A DNA stretch of 64,000 bases from Nonomuraea turcica. Lineage in GTDB: Bacteria; Actinomycetota; Actinomycetes; Streptosporangiales; Streptosporangiaceae. The notes beneath the pieces were generated by a model, which searched no databases, had not been told where the DNA came from, and saw only the letters and a program-made list of their open reading frames with translations. Below are positions 47,115 through 55,366 of the stretch, one piece after another (position 1 is the stretch's first letter; every line of letters begins with the position of its first letter). Both the position numbers and the translations under genes were made by a program. The stretch is from NCBI RefSeq assembly GCF_030718205.1, contig NZ_JAUZQF010000017.1, forward strand, positions 1 through 64,000, written 5' to 3'.

Positions 47115-47717
47115 CTAACCGACGCCTTCCTCGTCGTCGTCCCGCCGGTCCCCGGGCTTCTGCTCGGGCCGCTGGATGCCCAGATGGCGCTCGATGCGCT
47201 CCAGGCTCTCCTCGACCCGCGTGAGCCGCTCGCTCAGCATGGACCCGCCGGCGAAGAACATCTCGCTCGGGCGCTCCTTGGAGCCGCGGCCGACGCGGTC
47301 GAGCAGGCGCTGCCGTACGTCGGTCAGGTCCGCGCCGGCGTCCGTGAGCGCGTGCGCGGCCAGCCCCTCGCCCTCCCTGATCAGCCCGAGCAGGATGTGC
47401 TCGGTGCCGATGTAGTTGTGGCGCAGCTGGAGCGCCTCGCGCAGGGACAGCTCCAGGACCTTCTTGGCCCGGGGCGTGAAGGGGATGTGCCCGCTCGGCG
47501 GGTTGCCGTCGTGGCCGGTCTCGCGCTCGACGAAGGCGCGTACGTGCTCCAGCTCCACGCCGCAGCCGTCGAGCACCAAGGCCGCCAGCCCCTCACCCTC
47601 GTGGATGAGGCCGAGCAGGATGTGTTCCGTGCCGATGTATCCGTGGTTCATCATCCGCGCCTCCTCCTGAGCGAGGACGACGACCCTGCGCGCGCGGTCG
47701 GTGAAGCGTTCGAACAC
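47115..47717 (-). CDS. Stand-alone Clp N-terminal domain protein
   Basis: A 200-residue protein made of two Clp_N repeats nearly identical to the start of ClpC (MFERFTDRARRVVVLAQEEA, GYIGTEHILLGLIHEGEGLAA, then NYIGTEHILLGLIREGEGLAA). A short coiled coil follows (MLSERLTRVEESLERIERHL) and an acidic tail. There is no AAA+ ATPase module, so it cannot unfold proteins itself. It could bind ClpC adaptors or substrates, or compete with ClpC. The role is inferred from domains only. Confidence 0.87.
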   Translation of the reverse strand: MFERFTDRARRVVVLAQEEARMMNHGYIGTEHILLGLIHEGEGLAALVLDGCGVELEHVRAFVERETGHDGNPPSGHIPFTPRAKKVLELSLREALQLRHNYIGTEHILLGLIREGEGLAAHALTDAGADLTDVRQRLLDRVGRGSKERPSEMFFAGGSMLSERLTRVEESLERIERHLGIQRPEQKPGDRRDDDEEGVG

Positions 47718-47791
47718 CGGGAGGCCTCCGTTCGACTGGGCCTGCCTCCACTATGCGCTACAAACCCCGGCATGTGGGGTATTTGTCCTGT

Positions 47792-48547
47792 GTGGATCTT
47801 GACGAGGTGGCCGACCGCCTTTACGTGCTCCCGCCGCCGGAGTTCACCGCCGCCCGTGAGGCCGAGGCCCGCGCGGCCAAGGACGCGGGCGACGTGCGGC
47901 TCTCGCGCGACATCGCGAAATTCCGCAAGCCCACGGTGTCCGCCTGGGCCGTGAACAAGGCCGCTCGCGAGCACCCGGAGGAGCTGGCCGAGCTGCTCGA
48001 GGTGGGGGAGCGGCTGCGCGCGGCCTGGCAGGAGCAGGACGCCGACGCTCTCGCCGAGCTGACCCAGCGCCGCAACGCGGCTACCGGCAGGCTCAGCAGG
48101 CTCATCAGGCAGTCCGGCGGCCTTTCGCCGGCCGCCGCCACGGAGGTCGACCAGACCCTGGACGCCGCGGTCGTCGACGCCGACGCGGCCGATCAGGTGC
48201 GTCGCGGCCACCTGGCCAAGCCGCTCAGCTACAGCGGCTTCGCGCCCGCCCCCATCACCCGGGGGCGGCCCGCCAGGAAGAAGAAGCCCACCCCGGAGGA
48301 GGAGGCGGACCAGGCCAAAGAGCGCGCCGAGGCCGAGGCCAGGGAGCGGCAGGAGGCCGAGGCCGCGCACCGGGAGTGGCAGAGCGCGCTGGAGGCCGTG
48401 ACCAGGGAGTACGACGAGCGTGCCGAGAAGGTGGCCACGCTGGAGCGCATGCTGGCCGAGGCCCGCAAAGAGCTGGACGACAGCAGGAAACGGGTCGAGG
48501 TGACGCGGCGCGAGGAGCGGAACGCCCGGCAGCGGATCGATCGTTAG
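47792..48547 (+). CDS. Coiled-coil protein of an uncharacterised actinobacterial family
   Basis: About 251 residues. The N-terminal half is helical (DLDEVADRLYVLPPPEF, then KFRKPTVSAWAVNKAAREHPEEL) and the C-terminal half a highly charged long coiled coil (about residues 165-250). The family occurs widely in actinomycetes without known function. GTG at 47792 matches the usual M-D-L start; the frame extends to an ATG at 47753. No membrane segment. It is separated from the TetR/SDR pair by the operator-containing gap. Confidence 0.75.
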   Translation: MDLDEVADRLYVLPPPEFTAAREAEARAAKDAGDVRLSRDIAKFRKPTVSAWAVNKAAREHPEELAELLEVGERLRAAWQEQDADALAELTQRRNAATGRLSRLIRQSGGLSPAAATEVDQTLDAAVVDADAADQVRRGHLAKPLSYSGFAPAPITRGRPARKKKPTPEEEADQAKERAEAEARERQEAEAAHREWQSALEAVTREYDERAEKVATLERMLAEARKELDDSRKRVEVTRREERNARQRIDR

Positions 48548-48552
48548 GCTAT

Positions 48553-48577
48553 GGTGTACGAAACGGTTTCGTACACC
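48553..48577. promoter_or_regulatory. TetR-type palindromic operator upstream of SDR-tetR
   Basis: GGTGTACGAAAC-G-GTTTCGTACACC is a perfect 12-bp inverted repeat with a 1-nt centre, 18 nt before the SDR start codon. Its size and symmetry fit a TetR dimer-of-dimers site, and a TetR gene is second in the same transcript. Confidence 0.8.
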
Positions 48578-48594
48578 TCTGGATCGGAGTGGCG

Positions 48595-49464
48595 ATGACT
48601 ACGTGGACCCCCGCCTCCATGCCGGACCTGACCGGCAAGAGCGCCATCGTGACCGGCGCCAACAGCGGCATCGGCCTGCCGACCGCGCTCGAGCTGGCCC
48701 GGCACGGCGCGCGGGTCGTCGTGGCCGCGCGCTCGCCCGAGAAGGGCGGCGCCGCGGTCGAGCGGATTCTGCGGGAGGTGCCCGGCGCCCAGGTCGAGTA
48801 CGCCCGCATCGACCTGGCCGACCTGGCCTCGGTCAGAGAGTTCGCCGAGGGCGTCGGCGAGGTGGACCTGCTCATCAACAACGCGGCCATCGCGATGATC
48901 CCCAGGCGGGAGACCAAGGACGGCTTCGAGATGCAGTTCGGCACGAACCACCTGGGGCACTTCGCCCTCACGGGGCTGCTGCTGCCCAAGCTGCTCGCCC
49001 GCCCGGGCGCGCGGGTGGTGACCGTCTCCAGCGACGCGCACGCCGTGGGCAAGCTGGACTTCGGCAACCTCGATCTGGAGCGTGGCTACGGCCGCATGAG
49101 CGCGTACGCGCGGTCCAAGCTCGCCAACCTGCTCTTCACACTGGAGCTGCGGCGACGCGCCGAGAAGGCGGGAACGGGGCTGATCTCCGTCGCCTGCCAC
49201 CCGGGCACCACCGCCACGAACATCGTCAAGCTGGGGCCCCTGCAGCCCCTCTTCCGCCTGGTCTTCAAGTCGCCCGAGAAGGGCGCCCAGCCCTCCCTGT
49301 ACGCCGCCACCTCGCCCGCCATTCGCGGCGGCGAGTTCGTCGGCCCCAAGCTCACGATCCTCACGCCGTCGGAGACCGCCAGGTCAGAAGAGCTCGCCAG
49401 GCGCCTGTGGGACGTGTCCACCGAGCTGACGGGCGTACGATTCGAGGAGATCTCGTATAGCTAG
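48595..49464 (+). CDS. Short-chain dehydrogenase/reductase
   Basis: A 289-residue NAD(P)-dependent oxidoreductase. The cofactor motif is IVTGANSGIGLPTALELA near residue 18, NNAAI near residue 98, the catalytic Ser is in VTVSSDAHA and YxxxK is seen as YARSKLANL. It resembles the retinol-dehydrogenase/WW-oxidoreductase-like SDRs that act on hydrophobic alcohols or ketones. ATG at 48595 follows CGGAGT. The operator immediately upstream and tetR 12 nt downstream indicate ligand-induced expression; the substrate may also be the inducer. Confidence 0.9.
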   Translation: MTTWTPASMPDLTGKSAIVTGANSGIGLPTALELARHGARVVVAARSPEKGGAAVERILREVPGAQVEYARIDLADLASVREFAEGVGEVDLLINNAAIAMIPRRETKDGFEMQFGTNHLGHFALTGLLLPKLLARPGARVVTVSSDAHAVGKLDFGNLDLERGYGRMSAYARSKLANLLFTLELRRRAEKAGTGLISVACHPGTTATNIVKLGPLQPLFRLVFKSPEKGAQPSLYAATSPAIRGGEFVGPKLTILTPSETARSEELARRLWDVSTELTGVRFEEISYS

Positions 49465-49476
49465 AAGGACGTGTAC

Positions 49477-50052
49477 GTGGCTCCACTCGACCCCGAGCGT
49501 GACAGGGCCATCCTCGACGCCACGATGGAGCTGCTGTCGGAGGTCGGCTACGACCGCATGACGGTCGACCAGATCGCCAAGCGGGCCAGGGCCAGCAAAG
49601 CCACCATCTACCGGCGCTGGGCGGGCAAACCGGAGCTCGTCGTGGACGTCATCTGCCGGCGCTTCGACATGGACGCGCCGCTCGGGCAGGACACCGGCTC
49701 CCTCCGCGGCGATCTGGCCGCCATCTTCAGCAGCCTGTGCCAGGCGGTGGAGCGCAAGCACACGCTGGTCATCGGGCTGTCCTCCACCCTGGTGTCCAAC
49801 CAGGAGCTGGCGCGCACGCTGCGCACCCACATGCAGGCCAAGGACCTGGGTGACGTCAAGACGTTGCTCGACCAGGCGGTGGAGCGGGGAGAGCTGGCCG
49901 GGGCCGTCGATCCCGCGCGGCTGTTCGCGATCGCGGAGGCGCTCGTGTGGCACCGCATGATCTTCAACGGGTCGCCGTTCGACGAGGCTTTCGTCGCGGA
50001 GTCCGTTGACGGGGTGCTGCTGCCGGTGGTGACCGCCTGGGCGGCGGGCTAA
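49477..50052 (+). CDS. TetR/AcrR family transcriptional regulator
   Basis: A 191-residue repressor. The N-terminal helix-turn-helix is AILDATMELLSEVGYDRMTV followed by ASKATIYRRWAGKPEL. The C-terminal helical ligand domain is of the TetR_C_11/16 type (LGDVKTLLDQAVERGEL). GTG at 49477 is preferred because AAGGA lies 7 nt upstream; a GTG at 49471 is too close. It likely represses its own operon through the palindrome at 48553-48577. Confidence 0.92.
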   Translation: MAPLDPERDRAILDATMELLSEVGYDRMTVDQIAKRARASKATIYRRWAGKPELVVDVICRRFDMDAPLGQDTGSLRGDLAAIFSSLCQAVERKHTLVIGLSSTLVSNQELARTLRTHMQAKDLGDVKTLLDQAVERGELAGAVDPARLFAIAEALVWHRMIFNGSPFDEAFVAESVDGVLLPVVTAWAAG

Positions 50053-50083
50053 GGGGGCGGTGGCGGGTCCCCGAGAGCCGGGT

Positions 50084-50830
50084 CTAGCCGGGGCTGCGCC
50101 TGGCGTGGGCCAGGTAGGCGCAGACCGGGAAGCCGTCGCGCGCGTACGGGGCCGCCAGGCGCGTGTAATGTGCCTGGATGCGCGAGACGACCTCCGGCGG
50201 CTGGCCGGCGATCACCGCGAACCGCGGCCCGCCCGCCTCCACGATGTCCGTCCACCAGGCCCCGAGATCCACCTGGTGCCGCCACCGGACGGTCTCCACG
50301 GCCGCCTCCTCGAACCCCGCGGTCGTGAGCAGGGCGGCGAAGCGGTCAGGGGTGTCGTTGGCGGTGAACGGGCGGGGCGGCGGCTCGTAGGACACCCCGG
50401 CCGCCTCGATGGCCTCGGCGAAGACGTTCGTGGCCGTCATCTCGTCGGCCTTCCACCACGTCAGGGCGATCCTCCCGCCCGGACGCAGCACCCGGTGCAG
50501 CTCCTTGAGCGCCTCGGCGGTGTCCGGCACGTGGTTGATGATGAAATTTCCGGCCACGGCGTCGAACTCCCCGTCCGCGAACGGGAGCTCGGGCAGTGCG
50601 GCCTGCCGGATCGTGGCGTAGGGATGGCGGCGGGCGGCCAGCTCCAGCATGTGCGGGTCGGCGTCCACCGCGGTGACCTCCGCCCCTAAGGCGAGCGCCG
50701 CGGCGGTCACCACGCCGGTGCCGCAGCCGACGTCGAGCAGGCGGGCGGCGTGTGCCCGCTCGAGCAGGGGGCCGACGGTGTGGGAGCTCAGCTGAGCGAA
50801 GCCGCGGTCGTACGCTTCGGCGTTGATCAC
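50084..50830 (-). CDS. SAM-dependent class I methyltransferase
   Basis: A 248-residue methyltransferase. Motif I is LLDVGCGTGVVTAAALALG near residue 32, the acidic loop is TAVDADPHMLELAARRHP, motif II/III is FDAVAGNFIINHVPD, and motif post-III is LHRVLRPGGRIALTWW. It belongs to the Methyltransf_11/25 group acting on small molecules or quinones. The substrate is unknown. It stands alone between tetR and the deaminase-like gene. Confidence 0.88.
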   Translation of the reverse strand: MINAEAYDRGFAQLSSHTVGPLLERAHAARLLDVGCGTGVVTAAALALGAEVTAVDADPHMLELAARRHPYATIRQAALPELPFADGEFDAVAGNFIINHVPDTAEALKELHRVLRPGGRIALTWWKADEMTATNVFAEAIEAAGVSYEPPPRPFTANDTPDRFAALLTTAGFEEAAVETVRWRHQVDLGAWWTDIVEAGGPRFAVIAGQPPEVVSRIQAHYTRLAAPYARDGFPVCAYLAHARRSPG

Positions 50831-50928
50831 AGAGCTAGCGTAACCTAGGCAAATAATTTTACATTTTAGTGTGAGATTTCGGCGTTCAGGCTATGAAAAG
50901 CGGAGACGTGCGACCTAAGGTCGTCGCC

Positions 50929-51966
50929 ATGACCACCATCGACGCCTCCACCGACGCCTTCATTCACGCGCTGCCCAAGGTCGAGCTCCACGTCCACCTG
51001 GTCGGCTCGGCCTCCGTCGCCACCGTCCTGGAGCTGTCACGCCGCCACCCCGGGAGCGGCGTCCCCTCGACCGAGGAAGAACTGCGCCGCTTCTACACCT
51101 TCCGCGACTTCCCGCACTTCGCCCGGGTGTACCGGGCCGTCAATCAGTTGGTGCGCGAGCCGGAGGACGTGGCGACCCTGGTGCTGGGCCTGGCCCGCGA
51201 CCTCGCGCCCCAGGGCGCCCGTTACGTGGAGCTGCAGGTCACGCCGTACGCCCATCACATCGTCGGCATGCCCATGCGCGAGGTCACCGAGGCCCTCGAC
51301 CTCGCCGCGGCCCGCTCCCTGGCCGAGCACGGCGTGGAAATGGCGTACATCTTCGATATTCCCGGCGAGTTCGGCGAGGAGGCCGCAAAGATCACCCTGG
51401 ACCACGCGCTCCAGGAACCTCCCACCACGCTGGTAGGTTTCGGCATCGGCGGTATTGAGCAAGAACGCCGGAAATATCGCGACGCCTTCCGTTCCGCGTT
51501 CTCCGCAGCCCGCGCCGCCGGCCTGCACAGCGTCCCGCACGGCGGCGAGATGACCGGCCCCGAGACGATCTGGGAAGTCATCGAGGGCTACGGCGCGGAG
51601 CGCATCGGCCACGGCATCAACTGCCTCGCCGACCCCCGCCTGGTCGCCTACCTCCGCGACACGCAGCTCCCCCTGGACGTCTGCCCCACCTCCAACGTCT
51701 GCACGGGCCAGATCGCCGCTATCGAAGATCACCCGCTGCCCCGGATGCTGGAGGAGGGCCTGTACGTCACGCTCAACAGCGATGACCCGCCCATGTTCGC
51801 CACCACGCTGGCCGAGGAGTATCGCGTGGCCGCGAAGGTCTTCGGGCTCGGCACGGCGGAGCTGGCCCAGCTGGCCAAGAACGGCGTCCAGGCCTCGTAC
51901 CTGGCCGGAGCACGCAAGCATGCCTTGCTGAAGGAGATCGACGACCTCGCGACCGCGTCCAGCTGA
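50929..51966 (+). CDS. Adenosine deaminase-family enzyme
   Basis: A 345-residue zinc-dependent deaminase. Metal-binding KVELHVHLVGS is near residue 20 (family usually ELHVHLEG/DG), GARYVELQVTPYAHH follows, HGGEMTGPETIWE near residue 203 carries the His and Glu of catalysis, GHGINCLADPRLV near 227, and LNSDDPPMF the last metal-binding Asp. It may act on adenosine or on 6-aminodeoxyfutalosine in menaquinone synthesis. ATG at 50929 with AAGG is chosen; ATG at 50893 is an alternative. Confidence 0.88.
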   Translation: MTTIDASTDAFIHALPKVELHVHLVGSASVATVLELSRRHPGSGVPSTEEELRRFYTFRDFPHFARVYRAVNQLVREPEDVATLVLGLARDLAPQGARYVELQVTPYAHHIVGMPMREVTEALDLAAARSLAEHGVEMAYIFDIPGEFGEEAAKITLDHALQEPPTTLVGFGIGGIEQERRKYRDAFRSAFSAARAAGLHSVPHGGEMTGPETIWEVIEGYGAERIGHGINCLADPRLVAYLRDTQLPLDVCPTSNVCTGQIAAIEDHPLPRMLEEGLYVTLNSDDPPMFATTLAEEYRVAAKVFGLGTAELAQLAKNGVQASYLAGARKHALLKEIDDLATASS

Positions 51967-51976
51967 GGAAACAGGC

Positions 51977-52027
51977 GGGCGGCGGTTCGCCGAGATGCTC
52001 ACGTGCACGCTCGGCGGCCCGCCGCCC
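51977..52027. terminator. Bidirectional terminator hairpin between deaminase and pgl
   Basis: An 18-nt arm starting GGGCGGCGG (51977-51994) pairs with 52010-52027 except for two central bases, with a 15-nt loop. It lies between convergent stops at 51966 and 52044. Confidence 0.75.
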
Positions 52028-52043
52028 GGCTGAGGTCAGATGA

Positions 52044-52838
52044 TCAGGGCGACGACAGGCGCCCCAGCTCCGGCGGGATCTTCCCCGCCGCCGCCCGGTC
52101 CAGCAGGAACAACGTCCGCCCGCGCCCGCGGGCGCCGGCGGCCGGCACCTGGACGGGGCCCGAGTGGGAAAGGGCCAGGCGGACGGCCCCGGACTTCTCC
52201 TCGCCGGCCGCCACCACCCACACTTCCCGCGCCGCCTGGATGGCGGGCAACGTCAGTGAGATACGGGTGGGCGGCGGCTTGGGGGAGCCATGGACGGCCA
52301 CCACCGGGCGGGTGTCGTACAGCGCCGGCATGCCGGGGAACAGCGAGGCCACGTGCGCGTCCGGGCCCATCCCGAGCAGCATCACATCGAAGTTCGGCAC
52401 CGGGCCGTGGTCCTCGGGACGGGCGGCGGCCCCCAGCTCGGCGGCGTAGGCGTTGGCGGATTCCTCGGCCGTCATGCCCGAGTCGGGGCCGCGCATGACG
52501 TGGACCCGCTCCGGATCCACGTCCACGTGGTCGAGCAGGGCCTCGCGGGCCCCGGTCTCGTTGCGTTCCTTGTCGCCGGAGGGCACGAAACGTTCGTCGC
52601 CCCACCAGATGTCCAGACGCCGCCAGTCGACGGCGTCACGGGCGGGCGTGGCGGCGATGGCCGCCAGCGTGGCGATGCCGACCGTGCCGCCGGTCAGCAC
52701 GATCGAGGCCGAGCCCTTGGCCGACTGCGCGTCGACCAGACGGGTGATGATCCGTGCGGCCACCGCCTTGGCCAGGACGTCGGCGTTGCGGTGGACGACG
52801 ATGGTGGGGACGCTCACAGACATTACTTTCTCAGCCAC
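52044..52838 (-). CDS. pgl: 6-phosphogluconolactonase
   Basis: A 264-residue enzyme that opens 6-phosphogluconolactone after Zwf. The N-terminal LTGGTVGIATLAAI, WWGDERFVPSGDKERN near residue 78, and LLGMGPDAHVASLFPG near residue 152 are the family signatures. Last gene of the pentose-phosphate operon, 11 nt after opcA. The GTG at 52838 is used; ATG at 52823 is a possible alternative. A hairpin terminator follows. Confidence 0.95.
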   Translation of the reverse strand: MAEKVMSVSVPTIVVHRNADVLAKAVAARIITRLVDAQSAKGSASIVLTGGTVGIATLAAIAATPARDAVDWRRLDIWWGDERFVPSGDKERNETGAREALLDHVDVDPERVHVMRGPDSGMTAEESANAYAAELGAAARPEDHGPVPNFDVMLLGMGPDAHVASLFPGMPALYDTRPVVAVHGSPKPPPTRISLTLPAIQAAREVWVVAAGEEKSGAVRLALSHSGPVQVPAAGARGRGRTLFLLDRAAAGKIPPELGRLSSP

Positions 52839-52849
52839 GGTCTCTCAGG

Positions 52850-53764
52850 TCACCCCTTGTAGGTCTGGGCGAACCGTTTGACCGCCGCCTCGTAGATCTC
52901 GTCGCTGTCGAGCCTGCGCATTTCCTCGGCCATCAGCTCCGAGGTGTGCCGCCTGGCCAGGGCCACGTTCCGGTCCGGCTGACCGGGCCGCGACAGCGTG
53001 GCCAGCCGGGCGTCGGTCCTGACCACGGCCAGCTCGCCCGCGTCCAGCTGCAGGCGTACGGCGGTGAGGCCGGGGCCGGGCGAGTCGGCGACCTCGATGG
53101 GCGCGCCGAGCCGCTCCGACAGCCAGGCGGCCAGCAGCGGCGCGCTCGGATTGCCCGCGGAGGCCTCCACCACGCCGTCGCGTACGTGGCCCACCGGCTG
53201 GTCGAACGCGGCGGCCAGCAGGCTGCGCCACGGCGTCAGACGCGCCCAGGCCAGGTCGGTGTCGCCGCGGGCATAGCCCTTGGCCCTGGTCACCAGCGAC
53301 CTGACGCCGCCGTCGGACATGCCCCTGGCGTCGGTGATGCGCCGCTGGGCCAGGGCGCCGATCGCGTCCTTGGAAGGCACGTCCGGTGCCATGCCCGGCC
53401 ACCACACCACGACCGGCGTGTCGGGCAGCAGCAGCGGGCTGACCACCGAGTCGGCGTGCTGGGTGAGCTCGCCGTACAGGCGCAGCACCACCACCTCGCC
53501 CGGCGTGGACTCCCCGATGCGCAGCTCGGCGTCGAGCCTGATGGGCTCCTCGACCTCACGGTTGATCACCACGATGATGCGCGACGGGTGCTCCCGGGCC
53601 GCCTCGGCGGCGGCGCGGAGCGCGTCGTACTGGTGGCGCTCCTCGCAGACCACCACGAGCGTCAGCACCATGCCGATCGCGGGCGCGCCCATCTGATGGC
53701 GCAGGTGCATGAACTGCGCCGAGATCTTCCCCGCCGTCGTGTCCGACAGCATGAAAGTTGTCAC
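52850..53764 (-). CDS. opcA: Glucose-6-phosphate dehydrogenase assembly protein OpcA
   Basis: A 304-residue protein needed for oligomer assembly and activity of actinobacterial and cyanobacterial Zwf. Recognisable parts are RIIVVINREVEEPIRLDAELRIG, VWWPGMAPDVPSKD and ITDARGMSDGG. GTG at 53764 is chosen because GGAGGAGA lies 5 nt upstream, inside the end of zwf; the start overlaps the zwf stop by one base, so the two are translated together in matched amounts. Confidence 0.95.
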   Translation of the reverse strand: MTTFMLSDTTAGKISAQFMHLRHQMGAPAIGMVLTLVVVCEERHQYDALRAAAEAAREHPSRIIVVINREVEEPIRLDAELRIGESTPGEVVVLRLYGELTQHADSVVSPLLLPDTPVVVWWPGMAPDVPSKDAIGALAQRRITDARGMSDGGVRSLVTRAKGYARGDTDLAWARLTPWRSLLAAAFDQPVGHVRDGVVEASAGNPSAPLLAAWLSERLGAPIEVADSPGPGLTAVRLQLDAGELAVVRTDARLATLSRPGQPDRNVALARRHTSELMAEEMRRLDSDEIYEAAVKRFAQTYKG

Positions 53765-55365
53765 TAAAGTCTCCTCCACACGCGGCCGTCACGCGCCATC
53801 ATCGCGTCCGCCGACGGCGGCCCCCACGAGCCCGATTCGTAGGGCTCGGGCTGGCCCTGAGTGGCCCAGAACTCCTCGATCGGGTCGAGGATCTTCCACG
53901 ACAGCTCCACCTCCCGCTGGTGCGGGAACAGCGGCGGGTCGCCGATCATCACGTCGAGCAGCAGCCGCTCGTACGCCTCCGGCGACGACTCCAGGAACGA
54001 CTCGCCGTAGGCGAAGTCCATGGAGACGTCGCGCACTTCCATGGCCGTCCCCGGCACCTTCGAGCCGAAACGCACCGTGATGCCCTCGTCCGGCTGGACG
54101 CGCACCACGAGCGCGTTCTGCCCGAGGATCTCGGTGTCGTCCTTGCTGAAGGGCAGGTGCGGCGCGCGCTGGAACACCACCGCGACCTCCGTCACCCGGC
54201 GGCCCAGGCGCTTGCCGGTGCGCAGGTAGAACGGCACGCCCGCCCACCGCCGGTTGGCGATCTCCAGCTTGATGGCGGCGTACGTCTCGGTGGTCGACGC
54301 GCGCGAGATGCCCTCCTCCTGCAGGTAGCCGACGACCTTCTCGCCGCCCTGCCAGCCTGCCGAGTATTGTCCGCGCGCCGTGTTGAGCCCCAGGTTGGAA
54401 GGCAGGCGCACGGCCTTGAGCACCTTCTCCTTCTCCCGCCGCAGCGCCTGCGCCTCGAACGAGGTCGGGTCCTCCATCGCCACCAGCGCGAGAAGCTGGA
54501 GCAGGTGGTTCTGGATCACATCGCGGGCCGCGCCGATGCCGTCGTAGTAGCCGGCCCGCCCGCCGATGCCGATGTCCTCGGCCATCGTGATCTGCACGTG
54601 GTCGACGAAACTCCGGTTCCAGATCGGCTCGTAGAGGTTGTTGGCGAACCTCAGCGCCATGATGTTCTGGACGGTCTCCTTGCCCAGGTAGTGGTCGATC
54701 CGGAAGATCGAGCTCTCCGGGAAGGCCGACGTGGTGATCTCGTTGAGCTCGTGCGCCGACTGCAGGTTGTGCCCGAACGGCTTCTCGATGACCACGCGCC
54801 GCCACGATCCCTCGGGCGCGTCGGCCAGCCCGGTCCGCTTGAGCTGCTCCACCACCAACGGGAAGAACTTCGGCGGCACCGACAGGTAAAAAGCGTAGTT
54901 TCCGCCCGTGCCGCGGGTCTGGTCGATCTCCGCCAACGCCATGGACAGCGCGTCGAACGCGCCGTCGTCGGAGAACTCGCCCGGCACGAAATGGATGCCC
55001 TCGAGCAGCTGCTTCCAGACCTCCTCACGGAACGGCGTCCTGGCGTGCGCCTTGACCGCGTCGTGCGTCAGCTGGGCGAAGTCCTGATCCTTCCAATCCC
55101 GCCGGGCGAACCCGACCAGCGAGAACCCCGGCGGCAGCAGCCCCCGGTTGCCGAGGTCATAGATCGCCGGCAGCAGCTTGCGCTTGGCCAGGTCACCGGT
55201 CACGCCGAACAACACCATCACGCAGGGGCCGGCCACTCTGGGCAGGCGCTTGTCACGCGGATCCCGTAGCGGGTTCGCGGCGACCACCTCCTCCGTGGTG
55301 GCGGTCCCCGCCACGGCCGCCGCTACGGTGGCGGCCTCCTCCGCGGGTGCTCCAGGGTCTGTCAT
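53764..55365 (-). CDS. zwf: Glucose-6-phosphate 1-dehydrogenase
   Basis: A 533-residue NADP-dependent enzyme starting the oxidative pentose-phosphate pathway. An Ala-rich leader of about 45 residues precedes the Rossmann motif LFGVTGDLAKRKLLPAIYDL. IEKPFGHNL and the substrate-binding RIDHYLGKE (near residue 222) contain the catalytic His pair region. It sits between pgi and opcA and is coupled to opcA. It uses NADP+ made by NadK. Confidence 0.97.
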   Translation of the reverse strand: MTDPGAPAEEAATVAAAVAGTATTEEVVAANPLRDPRDKRLPRVAGPCVMVLFGVTGDLAKRKLLPAIYDLGNRGLLPPGFSLVGFARRDWKDQDFAQLTHDAVKAHARTPFREEVWKQLLEGIHFVPGEFSDDGAFDALSMALAEIDQTRGTGGNYAFYLSVPPKFFPLVVEQLKRTGLADAPEGSWRRVVIEKPFGHNLQSAHELNEITTSAFPESSIFRIDHYLGKETVQNIMALRFANNLYEPIWNRSFVDHVQITMAEDIGIGGRAGYYDGIGAARDVIQNHLLQLLALVAMEDPTSFEAQALRREKEKVLKAVRLPSNLGLNTARGQYSAGWQGGEKVVGYLQEEGISRASTTETYAAIKLEIANRRWAGVPFYLRTGKRLGRRVTEVAVVFQRAPHLPFSKDDTEILGQNALVVRVQPDEGITVRFGSKVPGTAMEVRDVSMDFAYGESFLESSPEAYERLLLDVMIGDPPLFPHQREVELSWKILDPIEEFWATQGQPEPYESGSWGPPSADAMMARDGRVWRRL

Positions 55366-55366
55366 C

